DNA from: an uncultured Ruminococcus sp.
Lineage (GTDB): Bacteria; Bacillota; Clostridia; Lachnospirales; Lachnospiraceae
Length of the DNA stretch: 64,000 nucleotides
Assembly (NCBI GenBank): GCA_900541505.1
Contig: UQKK01000010.1
Span: 1 to 64,000 of the forward strand
Direction of reading: 5' to 3'
Part shown: positions 34,078 through 42,802 of the stretch, piece by piece
Numbering within the stretch: position 1 is the first letter of the stretch
Layout of the letters: each line of letters starts with the position of its first letter
The notes under the pieces: model-generated
Told to the model about the DNA's origin: nothing
The model's input: the letters and a program-made list of their open reading frames with translations, nothing else
Database searches by the model: none
Translations under genes and position numbers: made by a program

Positions 34078-35742
34078 TTGATAAGAAGGATATGCGGGGC
34101 GTTTCCCAGTGGAAAGAAAGTACGTACAAGGTATATTCGACAGATAGCGTTGGCCGGGGCAGCGATGCTGACCGTCTGTGCTTGCGGCAGCGCGGCGGAC
34201 AGTGCGGGCGGGCAGGATGGTCAGGCAGAAAAAAGGGCAGAGTCAGATGAGGTGATTATCACAATGCCTGTCACCTCGGAGCCGGAAGCAGGTTTTAACC
34301 CCGCCTATGGCTGGGGAGCGGGCGAGCATGTCCATGAGCCGCTGATACAGAGCACGCTGACGGTCACCAACGAGGACCTGGAGATAGAGAAGGATTTGGC
34401 GACAGATTACACGGTCAGCGAGGATGGGATGGTCTGGACTGTGGATATCCGTTCGGACGTACAGTTTACGGATGGAGAGGCGCTGACAGCAGAGGACGTG
34501 GCATTTACCTATAATCTGTGCAAAGAGGAAAGCAGTGTCAACGATTTTACCATGCTTGAATGGGCGGAGGCAGTGGATGCGGATACGGTGAAATTTTACA
34601 TGAACCGCCCTTATTCCATCTGGCCCTATACCATGGCAGTGGTGGGAATTGTGCCGGAGCATGCCTACGACGAAAGCTACGGGGAACACCCCATCGGTTC
34701 GGGGCGGTATATCTTAAAGCAATGGGATAAGGAACAGCAGGTCATCTTAGAGGCAAACCCCGACTATTATGGCGGGGAAGTGAAGATGAAGAAAGTGACC
34801 ATTCTGTTTATGGAGGAGGACGCATCTTTGGCGGCGGCGATGAGCGGTCAGGCAGATGTATCCTATACATCCGCCCCTTATGCGGAACAGACCGTGGACG
34901 GCTATGACCTGCTCTCGGTGAAGACTGTGGACAACCGGGGGTTCAACCTTCCGGCTGTGGAAGCGCAGAGCGCCGACGGCGCAGCGATGGGAAACGATGT
35001 GACGGCGGATGTGGCAGTGAGAAGGGCAGTCAATATGGGGATTGACCGTCAGGAGATGATAGAAAACGTGCTGGGCGGATACGGCACACCGGCATACAGC
35101 GTGTGCGACAAGCTGCCCTGGTACAATCCGGCTTCCGAGGTGGACTATGACCCTAAGCAGGCAAAGGAAATCTTAGAAGAAGCAGGATGGAAAGAGGGCG
35201 AGGACGGGATTCGCAGCAAGGACGGTGTAAAGGCAGAGTTCACCCTTCTGTTCATTCAGGGCGATTCGGTGCGCCAGGCATTGGCGGAGGATACTGCCAA
35301 CCAGTTGAGAGAGATTGGCATCTCTGTGAAGACAGAAGGCGTGGGATGGGACACCGCCTACGACCGCGCCCAGTCGGAAGCCCTGCTGTGGGGCTGGGGC
35401 GCCCATACGCCTATGGAACTCTACAATATTTACCACACGGCGCCGGGGGATGTGTATGCAGAATATTCCCCGTATCAGAATGAGACGGTGGATTCCTACA
35501 TGGATGAGGCGTTAAAAAGTTCCTCACTTGAAGAAGCTTATGAGCTCTGGAAGAAGGCGCAGTGGGATGGAGAGACCGGAATTACGCAGGAGGGGGACGT
35601 CCCCTGGATATGGCTGTGCAATGTGGACCACCTTTATTTTGTGAGGGACGGTCTTCAGGTGGCAGAGCAGAAGATTCACCCCCACGGGCATGGATGGTCC
35701 ATTGTCAACAATGTGGACCAGTGGCAGTGGGAACAGGAATAG
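34078..35742 (+). CDS. Nickel/peptide-type ABC substrate-binding lipoprotein
   Basis: A family-5 solute-binding protein of up to 554 residues. A TTG start at 34078 has GAGAGGAG about 10 bases upstream and gives a signal peptide with a lipobox near VCAC (residues about 32-35). Core segments are LATDYTVSEDGMVWTVDIRS and DGEALTAEDVAFTYNL. Near the end HPHGHGWSIVNNVDQW is histidine-rich, which would suit binding of a nickel complex. Permeases and two ATPases follow, and hypAB lies upstream, so nickel uptake is favoured over peptide uptake; the sequence alone does not settle it. Confidence 0.85.
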   Translation: MIRRICGAFPSGKKVRTRYIRQIALAGAAMLTVCACGSAADSAGGQDGQAEKRAESDEVIITMPVTSEPEAGFNPAYGWGAGEHVHEPLIQSTLTVTNEDLEIEKDLATDYTVSEDGMVWTVDIRSDVQFTDGEALTAEDVAFTYNLCKEESSVNDFTMLEWAEAVDADTVKFYMNRPYSIWPYTMAVVGIVPEHAYDESYGEHPIGSGRYILKQWDKEQQVILEANPDYYGGEVKMKKVTILFMEEDASLAAAMSGQADVSYTSAPYAEQTVDGYDLLSVKTVDNRGFNLPAVEAQSADGAAMGNDVTADVAVRRAVNMGIDRQEMIENVLGGYGTPAYSVCDKLPWYNPASEVDYDPKQAKEILEEAGWKEGEDGIRSKDGVKAEFTLLFIQGDSVRQALAEDTANQLREIGISVKTEGVGWDTAYDRAQSEALLWGWGAHTPMELYNIYHTAPGDVYAEYSPYQNETVDSYMDEALKSSSLEEAYELWKKAQWDGETGITQEGDVPWIWLCNVDHLYFVRDGLQVAEQKIHPHGHGWSIVNNVDQWQWEQE

Positions 35743-35779
35743 GATATCCGGGAAAGAAACATTTTGGAAAGAGGCAGCT

Positions 35780-36781
35780 ATGAAAACAGGAAGAGAAACC
35801 CTCTGTTTTATCATTAAAAAATTTATCAGGATGTCTTTATTGCTGGCGGCAGTGAGCGCTGCCGCCTTTTTCCTTGTGAGCGCATCCCCGGTGGACCCGC
35901 TCCAGGCAAATGTAGGACAGGCGGCACTTGGCAGCATGAGCCCGGAGCAGATTGAGAAACTTGAGTCTTACTGGGGCACGAATGAGGAACCTGTGGAGCG
36001 TTATGTGAACTGGGCAAAGGATGCCATACACGGAGATATGGGGACTTCCCTTTTATACAGAAGACCGGTCACGGAAGTGATTGGAGAGAAGCTGTCCAAT
36101 TCCCTTCTGCTCCTTGTTATGTCCTGGCTGCTGTCGGGAATTGTGGGCGTGGTGCTGGGGATGCTCGCCGGGATTTACCGGGGGTCTGTGCTGGATAGAG
36201 CAGTGCGAGGATACTGCCTTGTCATAGCCAGCACCCCTGTATTCTGGCTGGCACTTTTACTGTTATTGTTATTTGCGGTGTGGCTCCAGGTACTCCCGGT
36301 GGGATTCAGCGTCCCTGTGGGAGTGGAGGCGGCGGAGGTGACCGTGTGGGAGAGGCTGACACACGCCATTTTGCCTGCTCTGACCTTGAGCATCACGGGT
36401 ATCTCCAATGTGGCGCTGCACACGAGAGAAAAGATGGCGGATGTGATGGAGAGCGACTACATGCTTTTTGCCGTGGCAAGAGGCGAGAAAAAGTGGGAGC
36501 GCATCTGGCGGCACGGGGTGCGCAATATGATACTGCCTGCGCTGACTCTGCAGTTTTCCTCTGTCAGTGAAATCATTGGCGGTTCGGTTCTGGCGGAGCA
36601 GGTCTTTTCCTATCCGGGGCTGGGACAGGCGGCGGTGACGGCAGGGACAGGCAGCGATGTGCCGCTTCTGCTGGGAATCACCCTCATTACAGCGGTCATT
36701 GTTTTTCTGGGAAATTTCACGGGGGACGTGCTGCGGCAGGTGATTGACCCCCGCATGAGAGAGAGGGGGCGGCGCGTTTGA
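35780..36781 (+). CDS. ABC permease, NikB/DppB type
   Basis: A 333-residue inner-membrane permease with six hydrophobic segments. Its periplasmic loop (MSPEQIEKLESYWGTNEEPVE) and cytoplasmic coupling region (ESDYMLFAVARGEKKWERIW, then RHGVRNMILPALT) match the DppB/NikB group. ATG 35780 is chosen because AAAGAGG lies just upstream and the 30 extra in-frame codons overlap the binding-protein gene. The stop overlaps the next start. Confidence 0.9.
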   Translation: MKTGRETLCFIIKKFIRMSLLLAAVSAAAFFLVSASPVDPLQANVGQAALGSMSPEQIEKLESYWGTNEEPVERYVNWAKDAIHGDMGTSLLYRRPVTEVIGEKLSNSLLLLVMSWLLSGIVGVVLGMLAGIYRGSVLDRAVRGYCLVIASTPVFWLALLLLLLFAVWLQVLPVGFSVPVGVEAAEVTVWERLTHAILPALTLSITGISNVALHTREKMADVMESDYMLFAVARGEKKWERIWRHGVRNMILPALTLQFSSVSEIIGGSVLAEQVFSYPGLGQAAVTAGTGSDVPLLLGITLITAVIVFLGNFTGDVLRQVIDPRMRERGRRV

Positions 36782-37668
36782 GAGAAGACAAAACTATGTT
36801 CCCCCAGAAATGCAGACAGAGCTTAACGCGTGCCGCAGGCGAAAAAAACGGTATGAACTTGAGAAAGAAAACCGTGTGGACTCTCTGTCTGTGCGTGATA
36901 TTTTTGGGGGCAGTCACGATAGCGGGCGCGGTGTTAAAAGACAGCGCCATGGCGACGGATTTTGCGAGAAAGAATGTAAAGCCCTGTCTGTCTTACTTAT
37001 TTGGGACAGACTGGATGGGGAGAGACATGTGGGCGAGGACCCTTGCGGGTCTGTCCTTAAGTATACGTATCGGTATCCTCTCCGCGGCGGTCAGCGCCTG
37101 TATCGCGCTTCTTCTCGGAACGGTGGCGGCAGTCTGCGGAAAGGCGGCGGATAGCATGGTATCCTTTTTTATCGACATGATTATGGGAATCCCCCATATC
37201 CTTCTTTTAATCCTTGTCTCCTTTGCCCTTGGAAAGGGACAAAGGGGTGTGGTTCTCGCCGTGGCGCTGACGCACTGGGCATCCTTAGCTCGTGTTATAC
37301 GGGGAGAAGTGCTGCAGATAAAAGAAAGCCAATATGTACAGGTTTCGTTAAAGCTGGGACACGGGAGAATCAAGACCGCAGCGCGGCATATCCTGCCCCA
37401 TGTACTGCCACAGTTTCTGACGGGATTGATTCTTTTGTTTCCCCATGCGATTCTGCACGAGGCGAGCATCACTTTTCTGGGATTCGGCTTGTCCGCGGAA
37501 CAGCCGGCAATCGGAGTCATCCTCTCAGAGAGTATGCAGTATTTGATGACAGGGAAATGGTGGCTGGCGCTTTTTCCCGGAATCCTGCTGACTGTGACCG
37601 TCTTTTTGTTTGACCGGGCGGGAAACTGTACAAGGCGGCTTCTGGACCCCAAAGGGGCACGGGAATAG
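36778..37668 (+). CDS. ABC permease, NikC/DppC type
   Basis: A permease of up to 296 residues with about six membrane segments. FGTDWMGRDMWARTLAGLSLS is the DppC/NikC N-terminal signature, and QYVQVSLKLGHGRIKTAARH is the coupling helix. The TTG at 36778 overlaps the preceding TGA and implies coupling, but ATG 36796 or ATG 36853 (MNLRKKTVW) could be the true start; the first 25 residues look poorly conserved. A 130-base gap with no gene separates it from the ATPase pair. Confidence 0.87.
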   Translation: MREDKTMFPQKCRQSLTRAAGEKNGMNLRKKTVWTLCLCVIFLGAVTIAGAVLKDSAMATDFARKNVKPCLSYLFGTDWMGRDMWARTLAGLSLSIRIGILSAAVSACIALLLGTVAAVCGKAADSMVSFFIDMIMGIPHILLLILVSFALGKGQRGVVLAVALTHWASLARVIRGEVLQIKESQYVQVSLKLGHGRIKTAARHILPHVLPQFLTGLILLFPHAILHEASITFLGFGLSAEQPAIGVILSESMQYLMTGKWWLALFPGILLTVTVFLFDRAGNCTRRLLDPKGARE

Positions 37669-37801
37669 GCAGGAAACAGCAAAAGCCCTAAGGAACGCGG
37701 GAATAGGCAGAAGTACATTAAGAGACGAAAAAAGAGCGCGAAAATAGCCGGGGAATATCGGCGGAGCATAAAAGAGCAGGGAAAACCAGGGGAGAAGACG
37801 T

Positions 37802-38791
37802 ATGAGCTGTCAGGGAAAACATCATATATTAGAGATATCACATCTGTCTATAGATTTTTTGCAGTACACCACATCCATGTCCCGGGAATGGGTGCCCTCC
37901 ATCGCGGATTTGAGCGCCTATGTCCACGAGGGGGAGGTGGTCGCGGTGGTGGGCTCCAGCGGTTCGGGAAAGAGTCTGCTCGCCCATGCCGTGCTGGGAA
38001 TCCTCCCGGAAAATGCCCGCATGGAGGGCAGGATTTTCTTTGAGGAAGAGGAATTGACAGAGGAGAGGAAGATGGCATACCGGGGAGATAAGATTGCCCT
38101 GATTCCCCAGAGTGTGACCAGTTTAGACCCTCTGATGAAGGTGGGACGCCAGATTCTGGGCAAAAAGAGAGGAACACAGAAGGACAGAAAGAGACGAGAA
38201 AGGCTGCGGGCGCTTTTTGAGAGATACTATCTGGCAAAAGAGGTGGAGAATTTCTATCCTCACGAGTGCTCCGGCGGGATGCTGCGCAGGGTCCTTCTGT
38301 GTACGGCGCTGATAGAAAATCCCCGTCTCATCATCGCGGACGAGCCCACCACAGGGATGGACCGCGCTCTGGCAGAGCGGGCGATGGAGGATTTTCGCGC
38401 TTTCGCGGCAAAAGGAAACGGAGTCCTTCTGATTACCCATGATTTGGAATTGGCGGTGCGCACGGCAGACCGTATCGTGGTCTTTTACGCGGGCACTACG
38501 CTGGAGGAAGCGCTCTCTTCGGATTTTGATGATGAAAGACTGCTTCGCCATCCTTATACGAAAGCACTCTGGCGAGCTTTGCCGGAACATGATTTTGTGT
38601 CCGTACCGGGCAGTCAGCCCCTGGGAGCAGGGCATGACGGAGGCTGCGTCTATATGCCCCGCTGTCCTCTGGCGGATGACAGGTGCAGAGGAACTATCGA
38701 ATTTCGCACCGTGGACTGCGGAAGCGTGCGGTGTGTGAGGGGAGGGAGAGAGGATGAGCCTGAGGGCAGAGAAACTCACTTATTCCTATAA
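37802..38791 (+). CDS. ABC ATPase, NikD/DppD type
   Basis: A 329-residue ATPase. Walker A is GSSGSGKS (51-58), the signature is CSGGMLRR, Walker B is LIIADEPTTG, and the H-loop is LLITHDLELA. A C-terminal region with cysteines (CVYMPRCPLADDRC) is the oligopeptide/nickel importer extension, normally an Fe-S or zinc site. The last 38 bases overlap the start of the next ATPase gene. Confidence 0.9.
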   Translation: MSCQGKHHILEISHLSIDFLQYTTSMSREWVPSIADLSAYVHEGEVVAVVGSSGSGKSLLAHAVLGILPENARMEGRIFFEEEELTEERKMAYRGDKIALIPQSVTSLDPLMKVGRQILGKKRGTQKDRKRRERLRALFERYYLAKEVENFYPHECSGGMLRRVLLCTALIENPRLIIADEPTTGMDRALAERAMEDFRAFAAKGNGVLLITHDLELAVRTADRIVVFYAGTTLEEALSSDFDDERLLRHPYTKALWRALPEHDFVSVPGSQPLGAGHDGGCVYMPRCPLADDRCRGTIEFRTVDCGSVRCVRGGREDEPEGRETHLFL

Positions 38792-39353
38792 AAAGGGAAA
38801 TGTGGTGCTTGCAGATACAAGTCTTGAAATCCTTCCCGGCGAGCGGGTAGGGCTGGTAGCGCCAAGCGGAGCGGGAAAGACCACACTTATGCGTCTGTTG
38901 GGCGGCTTTCTTACTGTCCAGGAAGGATGTGTGGAGGTGGATGGCAGGGCGCTGCCCAAGAAGGGATACTGTCCGGTGCAGATGATTGGACAGCACCCGG
39001 AGCTGTACGTCAATCCCCGCCGCAGGATGAAGCAGGTCTTAAAGGAAGGGGACCGGGTGGAGAGTCGTATCATAAAGACGCTGGGAATCGAGGATATCTG
39101 GCTTGAACGTTTTCCGCACGAACTCTCCGGCGGTGAACTGCAGAGATTCAATATCGCGCGGGCATTGGGGAGCCGCACCCGTTATCTGCTGGCGGATGAA
39201 ATCACGACCATGCTGGATGTGGTGACACAGTGCCAGATTTGGGAATTTCTTATAGAAGAGTGCGAGAGAAGGAACATTGGCATACTGGCGGCGAGCCATG
39301 ATGAGGCGCTATTATCGCGCGTGTGTACGAGAATGATAAAATGGGACCGGTGA
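38754..39353 (+). CDS. ABC ATPase, NikE/DppF type (short form)
   Basis: A 199-residue ATPase, shorter than most DppF proteins because it lacks the C-terminal extension. Walker A reads APSGAGKT (36-43), the signature LSGGELQR, Walker B YLLADEIT, and the H-loop AASHDEAL. GGAGGGAGAGG precedes ATG 38754. It is the last gene of the importer operon, and a terminator overlaps its stop codon. Confidence 0.88.
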   Translation: MSLRAEKLTYSYKKGNVVLADTSLEILPGERVGLVAPSGAGKTTLMRLLGGFLTVQEGCVEVDGRALPKKGYCPVQMIGQHPELYVNPRRRMKQVLKEGDRVESRIIKTLGIEDIWLERFPHELSGGELQRFNIARALGSRTRYLLADEITTMLDVVTQCQIWEFLIEECERRNIGILAASHDEALLSRVCTRMIKWDR

Positions 39354-39387
39354 TGCAAAGAAAAGCATCCCGGGTCCCTCTTTTTTT
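39343..39387 (+). terminator. Strong intrinsic terminator overlapping the ATPase stop codon
   Basis: GGGACCGGTGATGC (39343-39356) pairs with GCATCCCGGGTCCC (39365-39378) and is followed by TCTTTTTTT. The left arm contains the TGA of the ATPase gene. Confidence 0.9.
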
Positions 39388-39427
39388 ACGGTATTGCGGC
39401 GGCGCGCAAAGCGTGCAGTCTCCCATG

Positions 39428-39451
39428 TTACGGTGAGCCCTTTGGGGGATA
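39428..39451 (-). repeat. Decayed duplicate of the aroC 3' end
   Basis: TTACGGTGAGCCCTTTGGGG at 39428 repeats, with two base changes, the real end of aroC that begins at 39490. Read on the minus strand it would give PPKGSP-stop compared with TPKGTP-stop. It lies 60 bases past the gene, between aroC and the importer terminator. Confidence 0.7.
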
Positions 39452-39489
39452 CCTTGTCGGGCAAAGCCCGCCATCCCGGAGGGAATGGG

Positions 39490-40602
39490 TTACGGTGTGC
39501 CCTTTGGGGTATAGATTTTCTTCAGATGGTCTATCCGGCTGGAAAGATTCTGAAGGATGAGGTCGGTTAAGGTGACAGCCACCATGGACTCCACCACGAC
39601 CACCGCGCGGGGGACGATGACCGGGTCATGACGCCCGCGGATGACGATATCCTCCTCATTCCCATCGGTGGTCACAGTGTGCTGTTCCCTGGAGATGGAG
39701 GGAGTCGGTTTTACACTGGCGCGCAGGATAAGGCGGGAGCCGTCGCTGAAACCGCCCAGAGTGCCGCCGGAGTGGTTGGTTTCCTTGGAGATGGATCCCT
39801 CTTTCATGCGGAAAGCATCGTTGTTCTCACTGCCCTTTGCCAGAGCAGCGCCTGTGCCGTCGCCGATTTCCACCGCCTTGACTGCGCCGATGGACATGAC
39901 TGCATGGGCGAGCAGCGCGTCCAGCTTGTCAAAGACCGGCTCGCCAATTCCCACCGGGAGACCGTCTGCGATGCACTCGATGGTGCCTCCCGAAGAATCC
40001 TGTGCTTTGATAAGCTCGTCCAGATAGCTGCCCGCTTTGGCGGCAAGGGCATTATTTGGCATGTACAGCGGATTCTCCGTGATTTCAGAAAGACGGATGT
40101 CCTCCGGGGAAACCGTATAAGGTCCGATGGACTTTGTGTATGCCTGCACGGTCACGCCGATTTCCTTCAAAATAGCAGAGGCGATGGCGCCTGCCGCTAC
40201 ACGGCCGATGGTCTCTCTGCCGGAAGAACGTCCGCCGCCCCGGTAGTCGCGGAAACCATATTTTTCGTGGAACGGATAGTCCGCATGTCCCGGGCGAAAG
40301 ACAGAGGCGATGTTGCTGTAATCGCGGGAACGCTGGTCCTCGTTGTAAACGAGCATGGAAATGGGGGTGCCGGTCGTGCGCCCCTCAAAGACGCCGGAGA
40401 GAATCTCCACCCTGTCAGATTCCTTTCTCTTCGTTGTATATTGGCTCTGTCCGGGCTTTCTCCGGTCTAAAAAAACCTGGATATCCTCTTCCGAGAGGGA
40501 AAGCCCTGCCGGACAGCCGTCCACGGTCACGCCGATGGCAGAACCGTGGGATTCGCCCCAGGTGGTGATGCTGAATAATTTTCCAAATGTAGAACCGCTC
40601 AT
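39490..40602 (-). CDS. aroC: Chorismate synthase
   Basis: A 370-residue FMN-dependent enzyme that makes chorismate from EPSP in aromatic synthesis. Opening MSGSTFGKLFSITTWGESHG, then PGHADYPFHEKYGFRDYRGGGRSSGRET in parts, and SGGTLGGFSDG are family signatures. AGGAGG lies 9 bases before ATG 40602. It stands alone, far from other shikimate genes in this window, with its own promoter and an unusual leader containing five 15-bp repeats. The C-terminus ends TPKGTP, a motif duplicated downstream. Confidence 0.96.
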   Translation of the reverse strand: MSGSTFGKLFSITTWGESHGSAIGVTVDGCPAGLSLSEEDIQVFLDRRKPGQSQYTTKRKESDRVEILSGVFEGRTTGTPISMLVYNEDQRSRDYSNIASVFRPGHADYPFHEKYGFRDYRGGGRSSGRETIGRVAAGAIASAILKEIGVTVQAYTKSIGPYTVSPEDIRLSEITENPLYMPNNALAAKAGSYLDELIKAQDSSGGTIECIADGLPVGIGEPVFDKLDALLAHAVMSIGAVKAVEIGDGTGAALAKGSENNDAFRMKEGSISKETNHSGGTLGGFSDGSRLILRASVKPTPSISREQHTVTTDGNEEDIVIRGRHDPVIVPRAVVVVESMVAVTLTDLILQNLSSRIDHLKKIYTPKGTP

Positions 40603-40624
40603 AATCTGATTCCTCCTAATCGCT

Positions 40625-40650
40625 GTCCGCGTTATCCTGCCAGCGCGGAC
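40625..40650 (-). promoter_or_regulatory. Hairpin in the aroC leader
   Basis: GTCCGCG and CGCGGAC pair around a 12-base loop, ending about 22 bases before the aroC start. In the message it lies just ahead of the ribosome site. Confidence 0.55.
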
Positions 40651-40674
40651 GGTATGTGATGGTACAGATACCCG

Positions 40675-40743
40675 TACGTATGATAATCGCAGGTATCAAA
40701 ATAGTACGTATGAAAGTAATACGTATGAAAACAATACGTATGA
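40675..40743. repeat. Five-unit 15-bp tandem repeat with TACGTA core
   Basis: TACGTATGA occurs at 40675, 40705, 40720 and 40735, and a degenerate copy CAGGTATCA fills the slot at 40690, so the period is exactly 15 bases. TACGTA is self-complementary. The array begins about 6 bases downstream of the predicted aroC start of transcription. Confidence 0.85.
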
Positions 40744-40755
40744 TAGCCAGTACTT

Positions 40756-40785
40756 ATTATATAGGAAAGGGTCTGCTGTTGACAA
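40756..40785 (-). promoter_or_regulatory. Promoter for aroC
   Basis: On the minus strand TTGTCA (40785-40780) and TATAAT (40761-40756) are spaced 18 bases. It predicts a leader of roughly 147 bases, containing the 15-bp repeats and the hairpin. The rest of the 410-base gap up to 41012 holds a TATAAT-like -10 at 40967 for the transpeptidase and no gene. Confidence 0.7.
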
Positions 40786-41012
40786 GAAGGAAATACAAAG
40801 GAAAGGAGGGCAGTATAGTAAGGCGTGACAAACTGAAATGGCGCGAAAGATGGCGAAATTGCGGCAATAACAGAGAAAACAGTAAATAAATTTGAAGAAA
40901 ATGTGAAATTGTTTAAGAAAATTTTAAAAACACAGAGATTCACTGTACTTTTTCAGGGGTTCGTAATATAATGGTGTCCAGATATTGATAAAAAGAGAGG
41001 GAAACATACTAT

Positions 41013-42773
41013 ATGAGCGATAGAAGGAAAAAGAGGAAAGAAAAATTCATTCCTGAGGAAGAGTATTTCCTGGACGAGGAAGAATTTGCAGATGAGGAAG
41101 AAACCGGCGGGGAATTTGCGGAGGACGAAGGCTTCGAGGATGAGGCGGATTACGAGGACGATGCAGATTTTTCTGACGATGGGGAGTATGCAGAGGACGA
41201 TGAGTACTTAGATGAGGAAGAGTTTGACGAAAACTATGACGAAGACTATGACGATGAAGACGGCTACGATGATATCCGTATCCTTCGGGAAGAGGATTTA
41301 GAGGACGAGCCTTTTGAAGAGGAAAAGGGAAAACGGGGAAGAAAGCGCAGGATGAGAGGAAAGAAAAGAGGGGAAAAGAAGAGCTTAAAGAAGCTGTGGA
41401 TTACGCTCGGCAGCATTTTAGGCGCCCTTGTGGTCATCTACATCGGCATCTCCGTCTTTTTCATGAGCCACTTTTTCATCAATACAGAGATTAACGGGCA
41501 GGATTTCTCGGGGAAATCAGCTTCTGATGTGGAGAGCTATATGGAGTCCCAGGTCAAGGACTACACGCTGACTCTTTTGGAGAAGGACGGGCAGACAGAT
41601 GTCATCGACGGGGATGATATCTCACTGAAATATGAGAAAAATTCCGAGATAAAGGATGCCTTGAAGAAGCAGAACGGCTTTTTATGGCCCGCGGGTATCT
41701 TCTCACCGAAATCCCAGAAGGTCACGGTGAGCGTTTCCTACGATGAGGAGGCATTGAACGGTATCATCGCCAATGTAAAGCCTGTGACAGTGGAGCAGAC
41801 CCAGCCGGTTTCTGCCTATCCGAAATTTGACGGGACGAGTTTTGTCGTGGAGCCGGAGGTATACGGCACAGCGGTCAACATGGAGGTGCTGACAGAGAAG
41901 ATTCACACGTACATCACAGAATTTCAGCCGGAGCTGGACATGGTGGCGGAGAAATGTTACGCGGAGCCAAAGTTCACGTCTGAATCCCCGGAGGTACAGG
42001 CTGCCTGCGACACCATGAACACCTACTTAAAGGCGAGCATCACCTATACGATGGGAGAGAATGTGGTGGTCGATAAGACTCTCATTTCCGGGTGGCTCAC
42101 AGTGGATGAAAATATGAGTGTGACCTTCAACACCGATGCGGTGAGGACATGGCTCACAGAATTTGGAGATACCTATGACACAGAAGGCACCACCAGGACT
42201 ATCACCACGCCCACCGGGAAGACGGCGGAAGTCTCCGGCGGTACTTACGGTTGGTCCATCGATGAGGACGCGGAGTACGAGGCGCTGGTCAACAGCATCA
42301 AGAACGGCGAGGTCGTGACAAAAGAACCGGCATATTACCAGACCGCAGCATCGCACGGCGCCCAGGACTGGGGAACCACTTATGTGGAGGTGGACCTCTC
42401 CGCGCAGCACATGTGGTACATCGTGGACGGCGGGGTTGCCATGGAGACCGATGTGGTGACAGGTGTGCCAATCCCGGAGAAAATGACGCCGGCGGGTGTG
42501 TACTCGATTTTGGAGATGAGTCAGAACGAGACTCTGGTGGGTGAGATTGTGCCGGAGACAGGAGAGCCGGAATACAGAACGCCGGTGGCATACTGGATGC
42601 GCGTGACATGGAGCGGCATCGGATTCCACGATGCTACATGGCAGCCGGCATTTGGCGGTACGCTGTACCAGGATGGGCTTGGCTCCCACGGATGTATCAA
42701 CATGCCTTTGGACCAGGCGGCAACCCTCTACAGCATGTTGTCCAACGGCACGCCGGTTATCATCCATTACTAA
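41013..42773 (+). CDS. L,D-transpeptidase (YkuD) with acidic cytoplasmic tail
   Basis: A 586-residue membrane-anchored cell-wall enzyme. Residues 1-105 are strikingly acidic (Asp/Glu runs), then a basic block (RGRKRRMRGKKRGEKK) leads into one membrane helix near 127-152. Two PG_binding_4-like domains (TEINGQDFSGKSASDVESY and relatives) follow, and the YkuD catalytic domain ends the protein with SHGCINM, C561 being the nucleophile. It would form 3-3 peptidoglycan cross-links or attach proteins. GAGAGGG lies upstream of the ATG. It is transcribed before tgt. Confidence 0.93.
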   Translation: MSDRRKKRKEKFIPEEEYFLDEEEFADEEETGGEFAEDEGFEDEADYEDDADFSDDGEYAEDDEYLDEEEFDENYDEDYDDEDGYDDIRILREEDLEDEPFEEEKGKRGRKRRMRGKKRGEKKSLKKLWITLGSILGALVVIYIGISVFFMSHFFINTEINGQDFSGKSASDVESYMESQVKDYTLTLLEKDGQTDVIDGDDISLKYEKNSEIKDALKKQNGFLWPAGIFSPKSQKVTVSVSYDEEALNGIIANVKPVTVEQTQPVSAYPKFDGTSFVVEPEVYGTAVNMEVLTEKIHTYITEFQPELDMVAEKCYAEPKFTSESPEVQAACDTMNTYLKASITYTMGENVVVDKTLISGWLTVDENMSVTFNTDAVRTWLTEFGDTYDTEGTTRTITTPTGKTAEVSGGTYGWSIDEDAEYEALVNSIKNGEVVTKEPAYYQTAASHGAQDWGTTYVEVDLSAQHMWYIVDGGVAMETDVVTGVPIPEKMTPAGVYSILEMSQNETLVGEIVPETGEPEYRTPVAYWMRVTWSGIGFHDATWQPAFGGTLYQDGLGSHGCINMPLDQAATLYSMLSNGTPVIIHY

Positions 42774-42802
42774 GATAGGAAGAGACAGGAGAAATAAGAC
42801 GG

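Noticed and set aside
40675..40743. Possible CRISPR array
   Set aside because: Units are 15 bases with no unique spacers of normal length, and no cas gene is present in the window.
40632..40943. 103-codon minus-strand frame with HTYYF repeats
   Set aside because: The repeats are just the 15-bp DNA array read in frame; it contains the aroC promoter and lacks a ribosome site.
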